Assembly (NCBI GenBank): GCA_009746045.1
Contig: RPFO01000103.1
Span: 1,176,121 to 1,240,120, forward strand
Direction: 5' to 3'
Length of the DNA stretch: 64,000 bases
Origin: Mesostigma viride
Taxonomy: Eukaryota > Streptophyta > Mesostigmatophyceae > Mesostigmatales > Mesostigmataceae
Shown in pieces: positions 33,043 through 44,093 of this stretch (position 1 is the stretch's first letter; each line of letters opens with the position of its first letter). The notes under the pieces are model-generated. The model ran no database searches, was not told the origin of the DNA, and was given only the letters and a program-made list of their open reading frames with translations. A program made the translations under genes and the position numbers.

Positions 33043-36000
33043 GTGCGTCCTCTTATGTTCTTGAATGGTGGTTTAACCGTTCCCCATACTGTTGTAGACC
33101 CTTTCTTGCATGCTGATGAACTTTTGAATGTCTCTGTGTTGGTAGATAGCGGTGCGGCTAGCTCCTTTGTGAGCGAGGCCCTAGTTAGGCGTTTAGGACT
33201 AGTCCCTACCCCTCACACCAAACCTGTCACTGTTCATTATGCTGATGGTCGCACCAGTCATTCCCCGGGTACGGTGTCCCTTCCCCTGGTCATACAAGGA
33301 CGTACTGTCAACCTGACGGCCACTATAGGCCCTATCACTACCGCTGATGTATTACTAGGATTAGATTGGCACCAGGATAATAAGATTACTATTAATTATG
33401 ATACCATGGTCATTTGGTTTCCAGATAGCTCTTACTGGGTACCGGAACGTCATTATAGATTGGAAAATTTATCCTTGGTAGATATTACTCCTCCTACACC
33501 TGTTGATCCTCCTGTAAGACCTATACCTGAAGTATTAATGTCCAATGATGAGTTGCGTTCTGAATTAAAGGAATATGGATATTTATTATGTATGTTCCTT
33601 CAGTTAGAAGTACAGGAGATACCTATCACTAATAATAGTGTGGATATAGATATAAACACAGTGGATACAATAGGAGTGGGATTTACTGAAAATGAAATAG
33701 TAAGATACATGGCTGTGATAGATTCCTCAAAAGTTTTTGAAGAAAAGACTCCTTCTTATCCTCCTCCTCGTTCTGTTTTACACCGTGTAGTTATCAAGGA
33801 CGGTGCAGTTCCTACGCACTCTCCGATGTATAGAATGGGCCCTACCGAGTTAAAGGAACTAAAACAGATTTTAGTGTCACTATTAGAAGCAGGATTGATA
33901 GAGCCTAGTAACTCTCCCTACTCAGCTGGTGTCCTGTTAGTTCCTAAGCCAAATGGCAAGTTTCGCCTAGTTACTGATTATAGGAAGTTGAATGATATTA
34001 CTGTGAAGTCTAAATACCCTCTACCTCGTATTGATGATATATTTAATAAGGTTAAAGGTTCCACTTGTTTCACAGTACTGGATTGTGCGGATGGTTTTTG
34101 GCAGTTGCGGATAGCTCCTGAGGATTGCCATAAAACCGCCTTTGCTACCCCTTTTGGTCATTACCAGTTTAGAGTAGCGGCTATGGGACTCTGTAACTCG
34201 CCTGCCTCTTTTCAAATGTTAATGAATGAAGTGCTTAGACCTGTTATGGGAAATTCTCACCTTCCTCAGGTGTCCTCTGATTTAAAGGATCCTTCCTTCT
34301 CCTCTGTTCCTTTATCTGAGCATGACCGTTCTTGTGCTCAAGCTTACTTAGATGATATTCTTATTTACTCTCCTGATTTTGAAACGCACCTACGTGATTT
34401 AAAGAAAGTATTAGAAATAATGGCTGAAAATTCTTTGTGGGCGCGCCGTGCTAAAGTTCGTTCGGGTAGGAGTGTCCCATTTTTAGGGCACGTTCTGTCA
34501 GATGCCGGAGTCGCTACCGACCCGGATAAAACTAAGTCAATTCAGGAATGGCCTACCCCTACCGACGTTAAAGGTGTACGTAGTTTTCTAGGAATTGCTT
34601 CCTACTATAGGCGTTTTATCCCGCGTTTCGCAACTATAGCAGCCCCTCATTTATTAAAGAAGGATATCCCCTTTGTTTGGAGTAGTGAATGTCAGTCGGC
34701 TTTTCAGTGTCTAAAATCCCTACTCCTTTCCCCTCCTGTACTCATCCTACCGGATACTACTAAGCCCTTTGTTGTAGCTACAGATGCTAGTAAGGTAGCT
34801 ATAGGGGGCGTCCTTCTCCAGGATCAGGGTCAGGGCTTACAGCCAATTGAGTATATCTCTAGGACAATGCTCCCTGCGGAGCGTAACTATCCCGTACACC
34901 AGCAGGAACTCTTAGCGGTGGTGTATTGTTGCCACGCGTGGCAGCACTTTCTTAAAGGTGCTCAATTTGATGTCTGCCTGAATGAACCCTGTGAGCTAGA
35001 TCCTTATAGATTAGTTATCCAAACGGATCACCGTCCCCTTACCCATCTTCTCTCCCAACCCAACCTTACCCCTCGGCAAGCGCGCTGGATGGAATTTTTA
35101 GCACAGTTTTCCCCTTTTAAACTTCAGTATGTTAAGGGTGTAGATAACATAGTACCAGATGCACTCTCTCGTCGTGCAGATTACTCCTTTTTCGAGGACC
35201 TTGATGTTCTCAATACTACTCTAGTTCCTACTACTATGGGTGTAACCCCTTATGGTGAACTACCTGATGATGAATCCTATGCCTACCTCTTTCATACAGC
35301 TGTTCGCATGCCTGATCTCCTTTCTCACGTAGGACTCTCTCTCCCGTGTGAGGCCCTTCCCGTGGCCTCGGTGGGGGGGAGGGGAAAAATAAAATTTCTA
35401 TACCGCTTAGCCATATAGCGACTAGGTCAGGAAAGTCTTATGAAAACATAGTCCCTCTAGGACCTCCCCTTCTCTTTGGCAAGGCGGTAGGAGATCTCTT
35501 TAAACCTGTTCTGGATACCTCTGTAGCGATGCCTACCTCTGATCTTGAACGCCTTATTAGTAGATTTACGGCCACTGAGCCGGAAGCATTAGCTGCCATT
35601 GCTGCCCATCCCCAACAATTAGGCAAGCACCCTTGTAAATTTGTAGGTGGGTTTTTATATGTGCAGATAGCAGATTCTCCCCCTCAATGGCGCCTGTATG
35701 TCCCTCCTATCTGTCGCTCCTCCTTGCTCTTTGAGTTGCATGACTTAGCTGCTCATCAGGGTGGTAAACGGGTACGGGACCTAGTAGCCCGCTCTTATTA
35801 CTGGCCTTCCCTTTTAAGGATGTAGATGAGTATGTTAGAACTTGTCAATCTTGCCAGGAGATGAAACCCAATAACGTAGGACAGATAGCAGAACCTAGGA
35901 CCTTGCCTGATCCCATCATGCCGTGGGATTCTATCATGATGGATTTTGTAGGACCTTTTAGAAAGAATGATAGAGGTAATGCCCAGATCCTTGTGTTCAT

Positions 36001-36949
36001 AGATCGTTTTACTCGTATGTGCCATCTCGTGCCGTGTCCTTTAGAACTCACCGCACGTGATTGCGCACGCCTATACCTTAATAATGTTTACAGATATCAT
36101 GGTTTGAGTAGGCAGTTTATTAGTGATAAAGATAAGTTATTTACCTCAGATTTTTGGCAGCAGTTTTTCGCTGCCATCGGTACCAAGGTTACATACGGTA
36201 CTGCCTACCACTCCTCCTCCTCTCATTTAGTAGAGCGTCTTAATAGGGTAGTGGAAGAAGCGCTTAGTAGGCACTATGTTAATGGCTCGGGAAGTGATTG
36301 GGAGGATTATTTATGTTTGATAGAGTTCTCCCTTAACAATTGCCCCCAGGCTGCGCATGGATATACGCCCTTCTTCCTAGATACTGGTAGACAGCCTCTT
36401 ACCCCTACCTCTCTCTTAGCTAGTCCTCTACGGGACAGGGACGATGTGTCCCGGGATACTGTAGAAGGTGTACAGTCCTTGCTAGATAGAATGAAAACTG
36501 CACATGACCACGCGATCTCAGGGTACCAAAAAGCTCAGTCTAAGTACCTTGCTAGGTTGCGTGCCTCCTTAGATAGAAGAGCGCCTGAGATAGATATAGG
36601 AGATCTAGTATTAGTAGAAGGCCCCCGTGTTGGCCGTTTTGCTCACAAGTTTGAAGCAGAACTTAAGGTCAAACTTAGGCCCGCCTTCTTAGGACCCTTC
36701 CGTGTGTTGTCTAGAGTAGGAAATTTCTTATATAAAGTCGATATCCCTACCTCTTGGCAGACACATTCTAACACCTTCCATAGAAGCCAGCTGAAACTGT
36801 ACCACCCTAGCACGTTCGCTGGTAGAGAGCTAGCGCCTGCCCCTTTAGAGCATAACCCTGACACTGGGGAGGTAGAAGACGAAGTAGAGAGCATCGTGGC
36901 CCATAGAGATATCAAAAAGGGCCGCGGTACACTAGGAAGAGGGGGGTGA
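33043..36949 (+). CDS. pol of element A: protease, RT, RNase H, integrase, chromodomain start
   Basis: The main frame 33,043-35,418 holds an aspartic protease (LVDSGAASSFV, later LLGLDWHQ), reverse transcriptase (FRLVTDYRKLNDIT, AQAYLDDILIYSP at about 34,336-34,374) and RNase H (FVVATDASKVAIGGVL, VIQTDHRPL). After shifts at a GGGGGG run near 35,380 and at TTTTAA near 35,816 the integrase follows: zinc-binding part (ELHDLAAHQGGK, CQSCQEMKP), catalytic Asp in MMDFVGPF, Asp in FISDKDKLF and Glu in HLVERLNRV. The frame 35,861-36,949 then enters a chromodomain (DEVESIVAHRDIKKGRG) and is cut by the CACTA-like element. The chromodomain continues at 40,647. Confidence 0.9.
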
Positions 36950-36954
36950 GAAAT

Positions 36955-37245
36955 TTCTCACTTTTTTCTCAGTTTTTCTCAATGTGGGCGTTTTTCTGAG
37001 ATTTTTCTCAGCAAATTGAGAAGAACTGAGAAAAATCTCAGTTTTTCTCAGGACGATTGAGAAGAACTGAGAAAATTCTCAGATTGGTCTCAGTTTTTGA
37101 GAAAATTTTCACGAAACCTGAGAAATGGCCTGAGAAGTGCTGAGAAGAATTGAGAATCATTCTCAATTTTCTCAAACAAGTCCAAGGCCACAACTGAGAA
37201 AACCGCAAGAACTGAGAAAGCAGAGAAAACCACAAGGACTGAGAA
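36955..37245. repeat. left subterminal TGAGAA motif array
   Basis: Around two dozen copies of TTCTCAG, TCTCAATT or their complements lie in both orientations within 300 bp. In CACTA elements such motifs bind the transposase. Confidence 0.75.
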
Positions 37246-38084
37246 CGAGGAGATTCACACACTTGATACAAACGCATCACATTGCAAGCGGTGAGCATGG
37301 TAGAGATGGAATGTGAAAAATATAGGGTTATCATACAATATCAAAGATCATACAATATAGCCAACGTACCATCCAAGCCACGAGCCACGAGGTAGCCATG
37401 GCTGACAACGGAGCTCATAACTTTCACGTTTGGGCAACCAATTCGGCTGTGAATATCACAATCACTTCGTCTTTCTAAAACGCACACGCTGATATAATTT
37501 TCCGAAGCTATTGCGCAATATATGACGAGCAAACGCTCCTCGACGCAACGCAGCCTGGCAGCTGCGCTAAGCCCTGAAAGTACGTCTGCAGCTCCGGCTG
37601 CAGCCTCGCCCTCAGGTCCGGAAAGAAGTGGCGACACTAGTCGTGCACTGGTGGTCGCCCAGATCCCTCATTTGATGCCCAGCACGTTGAACGCGTTGTG
37701 TCGGCACAGCTATCCCCCCTGCATTCAAACAGAGGCACACCGATAACCAAGAAAAGCGTATGCAAATGTGTAGCCTTGTTCCTTGAAATTATGGCTGGCT
37801 TACGCAAAGAGCGACTGTAAGATGACCTGTACAGTGGGGCCGGAAACAGCTTGCTTGATCAGGGCGTGTTTTTCGAGCTTCACTGGCCGGGAGTGTCTAG
37901 TGGTGAGAACGATTTCTGCGATCGCTTTCCCACCATTTACGAGGAAATACCCGCAAATGAAAAACCACTGAAACGGTCTAGCTAGTCAGTCATTACATTC
38001 GCCATATGCCATGCATGTTTCCAAGAACTGCACACGGTCCAAATGCAAAAATCCGGAGGACACGACTTCATTGCTTCATTGTCG

Positions 38085-38200
38085 TCAGAAAGCAACAAAC
38101 GTGAAAACGCTAGCTGCCCAAATCTGAGATTCCGCGGAGCACAGAAAGTAAGAAAGCCTAGAAGCTACCAGCAAGGAATCGAACATAGGACTTCATTGCT
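38085..38200 (-). repeat. inverted partial copy of the 246-bp repeat
   Basis: This is the reverse complement of part of the units at 39,028-39,765, for example CCGCGGAATCTCAGATTTGG in those units. It creates an inverted repeat inside the CACTA-like element. Confidence 0.8.
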
Positions 38201-39027
38201 TCATATTTGTATGCACAAGAATAAATAAGTAACATGCATTAAGGGCCCGCCTGCATAAAGGGCCTGCAGTCTGATGCGGGCTCAACGGCAGCACCGCCAT
38301 AGCAGATAAGGGCCCCCAGTCTGATGCGGGCCCCACAGCACCACCGCCATAGCAGAGCTCAAAGGGGTCGTGGTGCGCATGAAACGTATGTATTTGTCGG
38401 TAGGTGCCGTTGGGGTCAAATTGGGTGCCGCCAAAATCGGGCCGAACTGAGGCCGTCGATGAGTGCCATCATGCGGCTTGGGTCATTTCTGTTGGAGAAC
38501 TTCAGGTAAGTTAACTTAATGCAAACCACTGGTCGCCCGCGTCGGGAACCGGCCCAACGGCTCTTCCGCAACAGAAAATTACGCGGCATACTGCAGAAGT
38601 CGTCGGATCGTTAAATTTCGACGGTCAAGATTTCAAGATGAGGCTTGCGTTCAATTTGCCGCAGTTTGCCGCCCAGAGAAAGTAGTCGTTGGACTCGTTC
38701 CCCACGAGAAACACAATCAAGCAAGCTGTTTCCGGCCCCACCGTCTAGGTCATCTCGTCGCTCTACACGTCAGCCAGCCATAATTTCAATGCACAAGGCT
38801 ACACATTTCCATCTCCATTCATATTCATAATCCTGCACGACTCGAAAACGCGGACAAGATAACGGCAGGCTCGAGCTACCATGGTCCGGATTCTCCCGAT
38901 TTCTGGCCTGCGCTGGTTGTCTCCTTGATATTGGCGACTCCCTCCGGTAAGAGGTTTTTCGCAGTTTGGCTGTTTCGAAATGTTCATTAAGTGAGATGCC
39001 TTCGGATCTGGAGACTCACACAGCCGC

Positions 39028-39765
39028 GAAATCATGCCAAAGGTCCTATGTTCGATCCCTTGCTGGTAGCTTCTGAGCTTTCTTATTTTCTGTGTTCCGC
39101 GGAATCTCAGATTTGGGCCGCTATCGTTTTCACGTTTATTGCTTTCTGATCCGACGACAATGTCGTGGCTTGCTCGTGTGACATCTGGTGCATGGTGTTG
39201 TTCATGTGTATGGGTTGCTCTGCCATAAGAGTGAGTGTTGGGTCATGAATCGTGTTCTACACATTCGCTGCATGAAATCATGCCTAAGGTCCTATGTTCG
39301 ATCCCTTGCTGGTAGCTTCTGAGCTTTCTTATTTTCTGTGTTCCGCGGAATCTCAGATTTGGGCCGCTATCGTTTTCACGTTTATTGCTTTCTGATCCGA
39401 CGACAATGTCGTGGCTTGCTCGTGTGACATCTGGTGCATGGTGTGATTCATGTGTATGGGCTGCTTTGCCATAAGAGTGAGTGTTGGGTCATAAATCGTG
39501 TTCTACACATTTGCTGCGTGAAATCATGCCAAAGGTCCTATGTTCGATCCCTTGCTGGTAGCTTCTGAGCCTTCTTATTTTCTGTGTGCCGCGGAATCTC
39601 AGATTCGGGCCGCTATCGTTTTCAGGTTTGTTGCTTTATGATCCGACGACCATGTTGTGGCTTGCTCGTGTGACATCTGGTGCATGGTGTGATTCATGTG
39701 TATGGGCTGCTTTGCCATAAAAGTGAGTATTGGGTCATAAATCGTGTTCTACACATTAGCCTTAT
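39028..39765. repeat. 246-bp tandem repeat, three copies
   Basis: Units start at 39,028, 39,274 and 39,520 with GAAATCATGCC and are nearly identical. Each contains TATGTTCGATCCCTTGCTGG, which resembles a tRNA T-arm or B box. No ORF spans a unit. Confidence 0.9.
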
Positions 39766-40369
39766 GCTATTTCATGCATGTTCTGGTTGCACAACGGATT
39801 CTTTTTTTTGCAGAAGTACAGGACACCGGCAATGCGTCAAGCGACTCATTAAGGTATGTTTTGAGATGTGGATTTTAAATGCATGTTCATCTTGTGATGT
39901 GCACCACAGTGCTGGTCTGGCCGTTTAACGCCACCATGTCGTCAGACCTAGGTGGATGTCGTGCCGGTATTTTTTCAAGTTGTGGCTTCTGTGACTGCAC
40001 ATAAAATGCTTTCTTATGTATGGTGCTGATTTTCCATTCCTGTGTTCTGCTTTTGTTTTGCATTCTTTTCAGTTTGTGGCGCATACAAACGGCACCGACA
40101 TCTTCAATTTGGGGCATCAAGCTATGCAAGCGGCCTTGTGAAAGACAGCCATGGCAACATAGTTGTAGCCATCTTCTTTGAAAAATTTGCAGCAAGCTAG
40201 AGAATTAGACGAGTTTATGGCAGGGCCATGTCAAGAAATACATGCACAAAAGGACGGCTTTCATACGTAAATAAATTATTTTTTAATAAAAAAAAAACCT
40301 GTTGCCTTGATTGCCTTGCTGAAATTATGTTGGCAGTGCTTGCTGCTATCATAATCTGTTTTTCACTCT

Positions 40370-40634
40370 CTCGTGGTTTTTCATTTTTCTCAGTTCTTGT
40401 GATTTCTCACTTTTCTCAGTCCGAGTGAAGTCTCACTTTTCTCAGATTTTCAAATTCTCAATTTCTTCTCAGCTCTTCTCAATTTTTCTCACCCCCTTTT
40501 CTCAGGTTTTTCTCACCTCTTCTCAGGTTTTTCTCAGCTCTTCTCAGCTCTTCTCAGTCACTTCTCAATTTTTCTCGGCTCTTCTCAGGTTTTTCTCAAT
40601 TTTTCTCAGGGTTTCTCAGTTTTCTCAATCCTGA
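40370..40634. repeat. right subterminal TTCTCAG motif array
   Basis: Repeated TTCTCAG and TTTTCTCA motifs mirror the left array of the CACTA-like element. Confidence 0.75.
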
Positions 40635-40644
40635 CTTCCTAGTG

Positions 40645-40774
40645 TACCCAGCGTCAGTATAAAGTGAAATGGATGTATGCTCGTAGTGAGGTAGATAGAG
40701 TATGGTACACGGAGAGTGAGTTAGATGGTTGTAGTCGTTTGTTGCAGGAATACAAAACCCTACACCAGCTCTAG
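40645..40774 (+). CDS. distal half of the pol chromodomain of element A
   Basis: Directly after the transposon end the frame reads QRQYKVKWMYARSE, then VWYTESELDG, and stops at TAG (40,772-40,774). The KVKW core and the following acidic/aromatic residues are the second half of a chromodomain. Its first half ends at 36,929. Chromodomains steer integration to heterochromatin marks in chromoviruses. Confidence 0.85.
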
Positions 40775-40850
40775 TTGGCAACCTGCCCCTCCCTTATCGT
40801 ATTTCTGCTATTGGTGGTTGGTTGGTTGTCCCCTCCCCTCCGCAGCCATC

Positions 40851-43175
40851 ATGGCTGATCCTACCCCTCCGTCGGAGAGCCGGCCGCCTTCCCCTCCGCC
40901 ACCGGATCCAGAGCTCTATTTCGAGGCCCTTCCGGGCCGCTGGGTGTCACGGTCCAGTCATCCGGGTGGCATCGTGCAGCCTGCCCTCCAGGCCAATCAT
41001 GCGGCTTTAGTCAGGGCTGCTCTCTTTGGGGTCGCGTGGTTCGGCCCATCCCCTGAGGACCCGCACCAGCTATAGTTCTGCATGGGTTCGACGATGCCGG
41101 GCATTGTCTGTTAGGATGTGGCTCCCGCTGTCCAGCCTTGGGACAGATAGCCGCGGTCCTTCAGTGCCCCCGGGTGTTTTCCTACCTTTCTACCCCTGTG
41201 GGCCGCTCCTGCCTACGGGATGTGTTCCCCTGGCTTCCGGGCGAGGGTGATGCAGAAGTAGATGAGAACCCCTGCGACCTTCTACGGGCAGTAGAGTTCA
41301 TGGAGATCGCGGACCAGACAGCGGGCGTAGGTATTGGGCGACCCTACTCCTACGGACGCGCCAGTCGAGGCACAGTACACTCCTGAGTATTCGGCCTCCC
41401 CTGCGGCGTCCTCCTCTTCAGTGTCGGCTCCTTCCCCTGTCCCGTCTTCACCAAGGTCGGTCCGGCGCGCATCGGTGGAGCCTACCCCTTTGGGCTCTGG
41501 TCGTGAGCCTGATCCTCTTTCGGCGACAGTTTCTGCGATGCAGGCGCAGATCCAGTCCCTGACGGCGGCCTTCGGGGCCTTCATGGCGGCCCAGGCGCAC
41601 GCTCCAGCCACGCCAGGTGGGGTGTCTGCTGTATCTGTGCCCCCTTCCCCTTCGGTCGCCTCGACGTCTACGGGTCCGTCTGTGCCGCGCGAGCCCTCGG
41701 CGGCTGCGGTTTCCTCTGTTGCTGCGGCTCCTACGCCTTCGGCTACCTCTGCGCCTGCTACTGACTTACCTGCGCCTCGGCGCGAGTCCGCGTCCCAGCG
41801 GCCGCGCCCGTCGCCGTCGCGTCCGGCCGCCCACCGCGTCAGCGCCGCCCTCGCGGGGTTTCTTCAGCGACCCGGGCGGTCTTCCCAGGCTTTGGGAGGG
41901 CGGTCCTCCGCAGAGGATTCCGGTGCCTGACTGGAGCTTAGACGGTAACCAGTCGTATGCCGGATTGCCTGTCCCCACGGGCCCTGTTTTCAACATGTGG
42001 CCTGGTGGTGCTCCGCCACAGAGACCGGCGCGCCAGCTGCGGAGGCGGGTCCGTCGCGACCCCCTGCGGCATCGGGTCCGACGCGGCCCCCTGTTGTACC
42101 GGCGCCGTCTGCGTCTGTGCCGGTTCCTACCCCTTCTTCGGCCCCTGTCCCTTCGGCCCCGCGGTCTTTGGCTGCGGTTGTTCGGTCCAGTGGCTCTGAT
42201 CCTCGCGCCACCCGCGCTGCTGATTCCCTTCGGGAGTTGTCAGAGGGCGATCGGGATCGGGCCCCTTCTGTGGTGCATGCGACTCCGGAGTCGCGCGACA
42301 CGCCTGTCTTTGGGTACGGTATGTCTGCGCTCGCCTGCCGCCAGTGTGACCTGCCGCGCGCCTCCGCCGAGCTTGCCATTTCGCCCATGTCCTACGGGTT
42401 CTCCCAGGTGTGTCGGGCGCCGCGGGACCGTGGCCTACCAGTTGAGACTGATCGGCCTCCTTTCGATATGGTTATTTTAGCTGATCCGGTGTTCCAGGGT
42501 GAGATCCTGGTTCGGCGCGTCCTGTATCGCTGGGCTAGGCGCCACAATGACTTGGACACCTACGGCGGGTTCCAGTGGGCTTACCCTCCGCCTCTGGGCA
42601 TTATGGCCTCAGATGCCCTTACGGTAGAGTTTCCTGCGGTGCCGGGTGCCACGTACAGCACGGTCCTTCAGCCCATCCTAGAGTGGGATGCCCGTCGTCC
42701 AGCGCCCATCCCGGGCCAGGGTCTGGACTCCCGTGGTCATCCTCCTCCCCGGGCTAGCGACTACCTCGAGACGTTCGGGTCGCGACAGTGTGCCCGTCGG
42801 TGGCGCTCCCGTGAGATTCGGCATATCCGGTTGTGGCCGTCCAACGTGGAGCCCCTGGTAGATCTGTTTTTCCCGACGGGTATGCGCCCTCGGATCCGGT
42901 ACCATCGCCTGCTCCTGCGGGCTCTCTGCCTGATCGCGGTAGAGCCTTTCCTACGCCTCTTTGCCTGTGGTTTCCTGGACTGGGCCCGGGGCCAGGTCGT
43001 TCTTACGCAGCATAGGTATTACTGGGCCTTCCTGGGTCTTTTTCCTGACGGCGTGTGGGCCGATGTTTTCCTCACTGTAGATAGGCACGACAATGCTGAG
43101 GATGTGGCTCACTACCAGGCGTACCTGGATGTCCTGCTGGCCTCCCGTGGTACTTACCAGACGGATGGCCATTAG
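40851..43175 (+). CDS. ORF3 of element A: large extra protein of unknown family
   Basis: About 770 residues lie between pol and the 3' LTR. The start ATG (MADPTPPSESRPP) follows a strong splice-acceptor-like CCTCCCCTCCGCAG, so a spliced subgenomic mRNA, as for env, is possible. Frameshifts occur near 41,071, 41,335 and 41,900. Parts in order: Pro-rich N-terminus; a Cys-rich patch (CLLGCGSRCPALG); a Pro/Ser region with a helical LSATVSAMQAQIQSLTAAF; a Pro/Ala region; and a conserved C-terminal block from about 42,300 (ALACRQCDLPR, YGFSQVCRAPRD, SDYLETFGSRQCARRW, ending TYQTDGH). No signal peptide or clear membrane segment was seen. The base composition is much richer in GC than pol. It matches ORF3 of element B. 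I recognise no family. Confidence 0.75.
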
Positions 43176-43529
43176 ATAGAGGGCCTTAGGCCCGACCTGA
43201 GGGTGTTGTCCCTCCGGTATATAGAGTCGCCCTCACGTTCTGGCCAGTTGACTGGTCGTTCTTGGTCCTTGGTACTGATTTGTTTACTCTGTGTGTCCTG
43301 CCCAGTGCCGTTCCCCCCGGCAAGGACTTTGTTCCAGGCAGTTAGGGGAACCTACCACCAGGCTTGGTGCTGGCTAACCCTACACCTCCCGGCGTGGTGG
43401 TGGAGACCGAGTTAATACGTTGGTGCTTTGTATCTTGGATGGCCTGCCGATTGTGTTGGTGTGTGCTGGGTGCATTAGGTTTCCTACCCCTTGTTTTCCT
43501 CCCTGTGCGTAGGGAGAGGGCTCCCTACC

Positions 43530-43545
43530 TTTGTGGGGGGGGAGG
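43530..43545 (+). promoter_or_regulatory. polypurine tract of element A
   Basis: TTTGTGGGGGGGGAGG directly abuts the 3' LTR. It is the expected primer site for plus-strand DNA synthesis. Confidence 0.75.
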
Positions 43546-44088
43546 TGTTACGTCGCGTAACAATTCGTTGTAGTTACGGACGTAAATTAGGTCTTTTGCC
43601 TCGGTTGTCCCTAGGTTTACGTGTAGTTCCTACTGGGACACTATTGTCCTCGTAACAGTACTGTGGTACATTGGGTGCCTTTGGGCGCCGCGCCGCGTAC
43701 TTTATTAGTGGTCCTGATCCTTTGGTAGAATGTGGTGGACCAGCGTGCATCTGTAGGCGAGGGCCAGGTCGGCCCGAGCGTGTTGGACCGTTGGTGACCA
43801 TTTATGCACGTTCTACCCCTCGTGTGTGCACTCGGCGTGTGTTAAATGAATTAACACATATAGGCTTGGGTCACGGCAGTGTAGTTGTGTTTCCTTCCCC
43901 TATTCCTGGAGTAAACGGGTTGTGTAAATGGCTTATGGCGTATTACAGTAATACTTACGTTAATGCACTGAGATCTGGATCGTCTCGTTCGTCTTTCGCT
44001 AGGGGTTTAACTAGAGGCGGCCTTACTAGTCTAGGAAGCATTAGGCCAGGTAGAGGTAGAGGTGGCGGTAGAAACCCGAGGCGTAACA
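43546..44088 (+). repeat. 3' LTR of element A
   Basis: 543 bp, TGTTACG to CGTAACA. It is followed at once by GTAGT, the second copy of the target duplication, and then by minus-strand ORF3 sequence of element B. Confidence 0.9.
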
Positions 44089-44093
44089 GTAGT

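Larger units (their letters stand above)
36930..40644. mobile_element. CACTA-like DNA transposon, apparently non-autonomous
   Basis: Termini are CACTAGGAAG (36,930-36,939) and its exact complement CTTCCTAGTG (40,635-40,644). Removing the element with one TA restores an uninterrupted chromodomain frame (GRGT to QRQYKVKW). The duplication is TA, or GTAC if the TIR starts at ACTA. Both ends are dense in TTCTCAG / CTGAGAA subterminal motifs, as in CACTA elements. I see no transposase. The interior holds repeats, inverted segments and several exon-like pieces with good splice sites, for example MRLGSFLLENF before CAG/GTAAGT at 38,508. Confidence 0.8.
26421..44088 (+). mobile_element. Ty3/gypsy (chromovirus-type) element A with two extra ORFs
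   Basis: LTRs of 543 bp (the 5' one interrupted) begin TGTTACG and end CGTAACA. They differ at only three sites by eye. The element is flanked by the 5-bp duplication GTAGT (26,416-26,420 and 44,089-44,093) inside ORF3 of element B. Order: 5' LTR, PBS, small hybrid-binding ORF, gag, pol (protease, RT, RNase H, integrase, chromodomain), ORF3, polypurine tract, 3' LTR. A LINE sits in the 5' LTR and a CACTA-like element in the chromodomain. Gag and ORF3 are frameshifted, often at homopolymers. Confidence 0.9.
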
